A stretch of 48,463 nucleotides of DNA, from positions 1-48,463 of the forward strand of contig NZ_JADEXY010000011.1 of the NCBI RefSeq assembly GCF_015206885.1. The letters run 5' to 3'. This document shows positions 44,558-48,463 of the stretch, piece by piece. The stretch is from Microcystis aeruginosa LEGE 91341 (lineage in GTDB: Bacteria; Cyanobacteriota; Cyanobacteriia; Cyanobacteriales; Microcystaceae). The notes under the pieces are model-generated. The model had not been told where the DNA came from. It saw only the letters and a list, made by a program, of their open reading frames with translations, and made no database searches. Within the stretch, counting starts at the first letter, position 1; every line of letters begins with the position of its first letter. Position numbers and translations under genes: made by a program.

Positions 44558-44851
44558 ATGTCTATTTTTGTTGGTAATCTCTCTTACGAGATTTCCCAAG
44601 AAGATCTGGTCGATGTCTTTGCAGAGTACGGCAAGGTTAAGAGGGTTCATATTCCCGTTGACAAAGAGACACAGCGCAAACGCGGTTTCGCCTTCGTGGA
44701 AATGGAAAGTAAAGCCCAGGAAGCCGCCGCAATTGAGGCACTAGATGGTGCTGACTGGATGGGGCGATCAATTAAAGTTAACGAAGCCCGCGATCGTGAA
44801 GAGCGTGCGCCCTTCAATGGTGGTGGTGGTGACAGAAAAAAACGCTATTAA
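44558..44851 (+). CDS. RRM RNA-binding protein (cyanobacterial Rbp)
   Basis: 97 residues from ATG 44558; an in-frame TTG at 44537 is not favoured because MSIFVGNL is the universal start of this family. One RNA recognition motif with RNP2 IFVGNL and RNP1 RGFAFVEM, then a short glycine-rich tail (FNGGGGDRKKRY). Cyanobacterial Rbp proteins bind single-stranded RNA and several are induced by cold. The AT-rich 5' leader (about 44400-44557) is longer than usual here, which would suit post-transcriptional control. A terminator follows. Confidence 0.93.
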   Translation: MSIFVGNLSYEISQEDLVDVFAEYGKVKRVHIPVDKETQRKRGFAFVEMESKAQEAAAIEALDGADWMGRSIKVNEARDREERAPFNGGGGDRKKRY

Positions 44852-44875
44852 GCTTTTTTTGTGAATAATTGTGGG

Positions 44876-44902
44876 AGGGTGGACAGGGTTCACCCTTTTT
44901 TT
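44876..44902 (+). terminator. Rho-independent terminator after the RRM gene
   Basis: AGGGTG (44876-44881) pairs with CACCCT (44891-44896) around a 9-base loop and is followed by a run of T's. It lies 24 bases past the rbp stop. Confidence 0.7.
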
Positions 44903-45049
44903 GTCGGCAATTGCGATCGCCGCTCGGCTGAAAACCAATAGAAGTCTAAATGTCTGAGTCTCTCCAAAAGGTAACAAGTAAACTATAAAGGATATCGTCA
45001 TCAGGTCTGATCGGCGATCGACTCCCGAATATATGGACAACAAAAACCC

Positions 45050-47572
45050 ATGGAGACAACCTATACCCTAGCTGATGGGCGTGAAGTGCTTCAATGCCCC
45101 ACTTTAATTGAAGACGATCGCACGGGCATGAGTCCCGAAACCCTAAAACGGGCTTTTCTGGACAATCTGTTTTATTTGCAAGGGGTTAACCGCACTAATG
45201 CTAGTCCCTACAATTACTATGTCGCCCTTGCCTACACCGTTCGCGATCGCCTGCTGCGTCGTTTTCTGAAATCCACCGACACCTACAAACAAGAAAAAGT
45301 TAAACTCGTCTGCTATTTCTCCGCCGAATTTCTCATGGGGCGGTATTTAGGTAATAATCTCGCTAATTTGGGTATTTATGACCGAATCAAAGAGATGCTC
45401 GAGGAATTAGGTCTTGATTTTGAGGAAATTATCGAACAGGAACCAGATCCCGGCCTCGGAAACGGGGGTTTAGGGCGTTTAGCGGCTTGTTTCCTTGATT
45501 CTCTGGCTTCCCTAGAAATTCCCGCCATCGGTTACGGTATCCGCTACGAATTTGGCATTTTCCATCAAATGATCCAAGACGGTTGGCAGGTGGAAATCCC
45601 CGATAACTGGCTACGCTTCGGCAATCCTTGGGAATTACCCCGTCCCGATGAAAGTGTGGAAGTAAAACTGGGTGGCCGGACGGAAATCTATCACGATGAT
45701 AAGGGACAGGAACGGGTACAATGGCTGCCGGAACGCCGGGTTTTAGCCATTCCCCACGATACCCCCGTCCCAGGTTACAAAACCAACACGGTGAACGCTT
45801 TGCGTCTCTGGAAAGCAGAAGCGAGTGAATCGTTTAATTTTGAGGCTTTTAACGCCGGGTTATACGATCAATCCGTGGCTGAAAAAATGGACGCGGAAAC
45901 CATTTCTAAAGTCCTTTATCCCAACGATAACACCCCCGCCGGTCGCGAATTACGTCTGGCCCAACAATACTTTTTTGTGGCCGCTTCCCTGCAAGATTTA
46001 ATTCGCATTCACCTAAAAAGCCACAAAAATCTGCAAAATTTCCACGAAACCGCCGCTATTCAACTTAACGATACTCACCCCGCCATTGCGATCGCTGAGT
46101 TAATGCGTTTGTTAGTGGATGAAAACGGCTTAGAATGGTCAAAAGCTTGGACAATTACCCAAAAAACCTTCGCTTATACCAATCATACCCTATTGCCAGA
46201 AGCCCTAGAACGTTGGTCGGCGGATCTGATCGGGAAATTGCTACCCCGACATCTAGAAATTATCTACCTGATCAATCACTTTTTCCTCGACGATGTGCGG
46301 ACTTGGTTTCCCGATAACGAGGAATTATTGGGCAAATTGTCGATAGTTGAAGAAGCTGGTTGGGGTAATAAACAAATTCGCATGGCTAATTTAGCCTGTG
46401 TGGGTAGTCACTCGATTAACGGAGTCGCTGCCTTACACACGGAGTTACTGCAAAAAGACACCCTGAAAGAGTTTGCCATGCTCTGGCCGGAAAAATTCTA
46501 CAATAAAACCAATGGTGTCACCCCGCGCCGGTGGATTTTATTGAGCAATCCCCAATTATCGGCACTATTTACCGAAAAAATTGGCGATAATTGGCTAAAA
46601 GACCTGAAGGAATTGCGAAAACTGGAACAATACCTTGATGATCCTGAATTCCGTCAGCGTTGGTATGAAATTAAACAGGCGAATAAGGCCGATTTAGCGG
46701 CTTATATGCTGAAAACCCGCAATATCGAGGTGGATGTTAATTCGATTTTCGATGTGCAGGTAAAACGGATTCACGAATACAAACGCCAACATCTGGCAGT
46801 TCTGCACATTATCGCCCTTTATAATCGCATTAAACAGAACCCTCAGATCGATATTGTGCCGCGCACTTTTATCTTTGGTGGTAAGGCAGCCCCCGGTTAC
46901 TTTATGGCGAAGTTAATCATTAAGTTAACTAATGCTGTGGCTGAAATTGTGAATAAGGATCCTGATGTCAGAGGTCGTTTAAAAGTGGTTTTCCTGCCTA
47001 ACTTTAACGTTTCCTTGGGTCAACGCATCTATCCGGCGGCGGATCTTTCCGAACAAATTTCTACGGCGGGTAAGGAAGCTTCTGGAACAGGTAACATGAA
47101 GTTTGCCATGAATGGCTCCCTCACCATTGGGACTCTGGACGGCGCTAATATCGAAATTCGCGAGGAAGCAGGGGCAGAAAATTTCTTCCTTTTTGGCTTG
47201 ACAGCAGAAGAAGTTTATGCTAAGAAGGCACACGGTTATGAACCGATGAGCTATTACAAAAATAATCGCGAATTGAAGGGAGTGATCGATCGAATTAAGA
47301 GTGGTTATTTTAGCCATGGTGACCAGGAATTATTCAGGCCGATCGTTGATTCTCTCCTCTACGATGACCAGTATATGCTTTTAGCTGATTATCAATCCTA
47401 CGCTGATTGTCAGGAACAGGTAAGTGAAGCTTATCGCGATCGGGACAAGTGGACGCGGATGTCGATTCTTAACTCGGTTCGTATGGCCAAATTCTCTAGC
47501 GATCGCACAATCTGGGAATATTGTCAAGAGATTTGGAAAGTTAATCCGGTCAAGATTAGTTTAGAGGATTAA
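45050..47572 (+). CDS. glgP: Glycogen phosphorylase
   Basis: 840 residues, the usual length for bacterial and plant glycogen/alpha-glucan phosphorylases. It releases glucose-1-phosphate from glycogen with PLP as cofactor, important in the dark for cyanobacteria. Conserved blocks include GNGGLGRLAACFLDS, QLNDTHPAIAIAELMR, TNGVTPRRW, the HEYKRQ segment, and the PLP-lysine region EASGTGNMKF...LDGANIEI. Start ATG at 45050; an earlier ATG at 45033 is out of frame. A terminator hairpin follows the stop. A decayed copy of its last 38 bases lies about 460 bases downstream. Confidence 0.96.
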   Translation: METTYTLADGREVLQCPTLIEDDRTGMSPETLKRAFLDNLFYLQGVNRTNASPYNYYVALAYTVRDRLLRRFLKSTDTYKQEKVKLVCYFSAEFLMGRYLGNNLANLGIYDRIKEMLEELGLDFEEIIEQEPDPGLGNGGLGRLAACFLDSLASLEIPAIGYGIRYEFGIFHQMIQDGWQVEIPDNWLRFGNPWELPRPDESVEVKLGGRTEIYHDDKGQERVQWLPERRVLAIPHDTPVPGYKTNTVNALRLWKAEASESFNFEAFNAGLYDQSVAEKMDAETISKVLYPNDNTPAGRELRLAQQYFFVAASLQDLIRIHLKSHKNLQNFHETAAIQLNDTHPAIAIAELMRLLVDENGLEWSKAWTITQKTFAYTNHTLLPEALERWSADLIGKLLPRHLEIIYLINHFFLDDVRTWFPDNEELLGKLSIVEEAGWGNKQIRMANLACVGSHSINGVAALHTELLQKDTLKEFAMLWPEKFYNKTNGVTPRRWILLSNPQLSALFTEKIGDNWLKDLKELRKLEQYLDDPEFRQRWYEIKQANKADLAAYMLKTRNIEVDVNSIFDVQVKRIHEYKRQHLAVLHIIALYNRIKQNPQIDIVPRTFIFGGKAAPGYFMAKLIIKLTNAVAEIVNKDPDVRGRLKVVFLPNFNVSLGQRIYPAADLSEQISTAGKEASGTGNMKFAMNGSLTIGTLDGANIEIREEAGAENFFLFGLTAEEVYAKKAHGYEPMSYYKNNRELKGVIDRIKSGYFSHGDQELFRPIVDSLLYDDQYMLLADYQSYADCQEQVSEAYRDRDKWTRMSILNSVRMAKFSSDRTIWEYCQEIWKVNPVKISLED

Positions 47573-47586
47573 AAAACTCGGTCAAG

Positions 47587-47618
47587 TTCGGGTTTAGTCT
47601 TTGACTAGCCCGAATTTT
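47587..47618 (+). terminator. Rho-independent terminator after glgP
   Basis: TTCGGGTTTAGTC (47587-47599) pairs, with one bulge, with GACTAGCCCGAA (47603-47614), loop TTT, followed by TTTT. It starts 15 bases past the glgP stop. Confidence 0.75.
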
Positions 47619-47843
47619 GGAACTGTAGTCCCAAAAATGCTTGGTGAAAACGATGAAATTTAAGTAGTTAGGTGTTAAAAACTATCAGTTTCCCCCCTTA
47701 TCAAGGGGGGCAGGGGGGATCAGAGGCAAAATCTATCTTCAATTTAATTATAACTACTTACTTAATCCCACCAAATCCCGTGAGGAAAATCCCTAGCTTT
47801 AGGTTGTCCGCGACTTTATAATCGTCTCGTCGATAACGGTTTT
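47619..47843. other. Gene-free DNA with one C/G palindrome
   Basis: No gene seen. At about 47694-47722 is a single copy of the CCCCCTTATCAAGGGGGG palindrome found in tandem at 38896. The remainder is unassigned. Confidence 0.5.
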
Positions 47844-47975
47844 GGCTCTTCTCGGCTTTGTGTGATAATTTTTGCTTATGGAATCGTGAAATGCTTACTG
47901 GACAAGACTTTTAAGACTATTTTGCGGATATTCTATCAGTATAGACCTCGTTTCCACACAGAAACCAGAAGAGCC
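47844..47975. mobile_element. ISL3-type MITE with 7-bp flanking duplication
   Basis: Left end GGCTCTTCTCGGCTTTGTGT; right end in reverse complement GGCTCTTCTGGTTTCTGTGT. GGCTCTTC ends are typical of ISL3-family insertion sequences. The element, 132 bp, has no coding capacity and is flanked by CGGTTTT on both sides (47837-47843 and 47976-47982), the target duplication expected of a clean insertion (ISL3 usually makes 8 bp). A third GGCTCTTC end is found alone at 48105. Confidence 0.68.
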
Positions 47976-47994
47976 CGGTTTTGACTTTACCGAT

Positions 47995-48032
47995 GGGAAA
48001 TTAATCTCGTCAAGATTAGCTTAGAAGACTAA
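47995..48032 (+). pseudogene. Decayed copy of the glgP 3' end
   Basis: These 38 bases match the last 38 bases of glgP (47535-47572) at 31 positions without gaps, including the TCAAGATTAG core and the stop TAA. In this copy the reading frame upstream is not preserved. It implies a former tandem glgP-like gene or a local duplication, later degraded and hit by the ISL3-type MITE just upstream. Confidence 0.55.
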
Positions 48033-48463
48033 GAAGAAGCGAATTTTTGGGGGTGAGAATTTACTTTTGTCAAAAATCATTACATATTCGCAACAAAAAA
48101 CTTTGGCTCTTCGGGAATTGTTATGCAAATAATTAACTTAAAATAAAATTCGATGAGAGTGCCTACGGTCAAAAATATAGCGGTAAGCGCTTGAGTGAGA
48201 TACAAACCAAGCTTTGCCTAGCATGGTTTATAGCTCGTGACACTGTACCTCATACGACTGCACACCGTTATAATAGATCAATTTCTAAACCCTCATTATC
48301 CCGTTTTACCGAAATACCAGGGTGAAACTCATGCACCAGAAGTGTTGAACGTTGAGAAAAGTCAGACAAAAAATGCTATTATAGATAGAATCTAGACAAC
48401 TTATTCACCTCACAATAGGTAGTTTGCCCTGATGACGAATTTCTCAAAACTCATAAAAGAGCT
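48033..48463. other. Gene-free end of window
   Basis: No supported gene in 430 bases. An isolated ISL3-like end GGCTCTTCGGGAATTG is at 48105-48120. Near the end, TTGAGA (48352-48357) and TATTAT (48377-48382), 19 bases apart, could be a weak promoter reading rightwards to a gene beyond the window. Confidence 0.4.

Overview
The window looks like a chromosomal segment of a unicellular cyanobacterium, most likely Microcystis aeruginosa or a close relative. The evidence is a full nitrate/nitrite transporter operon of cyanobacterial type (nrtA-nrtB-nrtC-nrtD, with NrtC fused to a substrate-binding domain), Ycf46, a DUF3493 protein, a cyanobacterial RRM protein, carotenoid oxygenase, many GCGATCGC (HIP1) octamers inside genes, and intergenic DNA crowded with short mobile repeats of the kind that fill Microcystis genomes. 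The genus is inferred; no rRNA is present to confirm it.

Layout. 1-8165: a MITE end, then a carotenoid oxygenase gene overlapping by ATGA a 2050-residue Ser/Thr kinase-AAA-GAF-PAS-AAA hybrid signalling protein. 8170-10187: a perfect-ended MITE, a beta-CASP metallo-hydrolase and a 40-residue membrane peptide. 10441-12284: a repeat and an AT-rich three-gene minus-strand operon (coiled-coil protein, small helical protein, HNH nuclease). 12572-14467: cysteine synthase and a membrane protein. 14988-19952: an unusual cassette with strong Shine-Dalgarno sequences: a DUF2235 alpha/beta hydrolase, a three-domain lysozyme, a LecA-like lectin and a DUF4127 protein. 20235-23333: divergent MASE1 histidine kinase and NarL-type regulator. 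23367-30114: Uma2 nuclease, pentapeptide protein, diiron ferritin-like protein, small conserved genes, argH, Nudix hydrolase. 30155-31932: orphan hsdS preceded by a duplicated leader, a broken xisH-like gene and a MITE. 31951-33033: J-domain coiled-coil protein. 33461-38768: nrtABCD. 38896-39975: tandem C/G-rich repeats, psiE-family gene, composite MITE. 39976-43757: SH3 protein, ycf46, Rpn-family nuclease, unknown gene. 43951-47572: tRNA-Thr(CGU), DUF3493 protein, RRM protein, glycogen phosphorylase. 47573-48463: a gene-free tail holding a decayed copy of the glgP 3' end and an ISL3-type MITE.

How the genes work together. Housekeeping parts cover nitrogen uptake (nrtABCD), amino-acid synthesis (cysK, argH), glycogen use (glgP) and signalling (kinase hybrid, MASE1 kinase plus regulator). 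The most novel-looking parts are the 14988-19952 lipase/lysozyme/lectin/DUF4127 cassette, which reads like a cell-envelope-attacking or cell-lysis module, and the HNH/coiled-coil operon at 10681-12284, which has the look of an uncharacterised defence or mobile locus. Short inverted-repeat elements sit directly against gene ends at several places and probably shape start codons, 3' ends and terminators.
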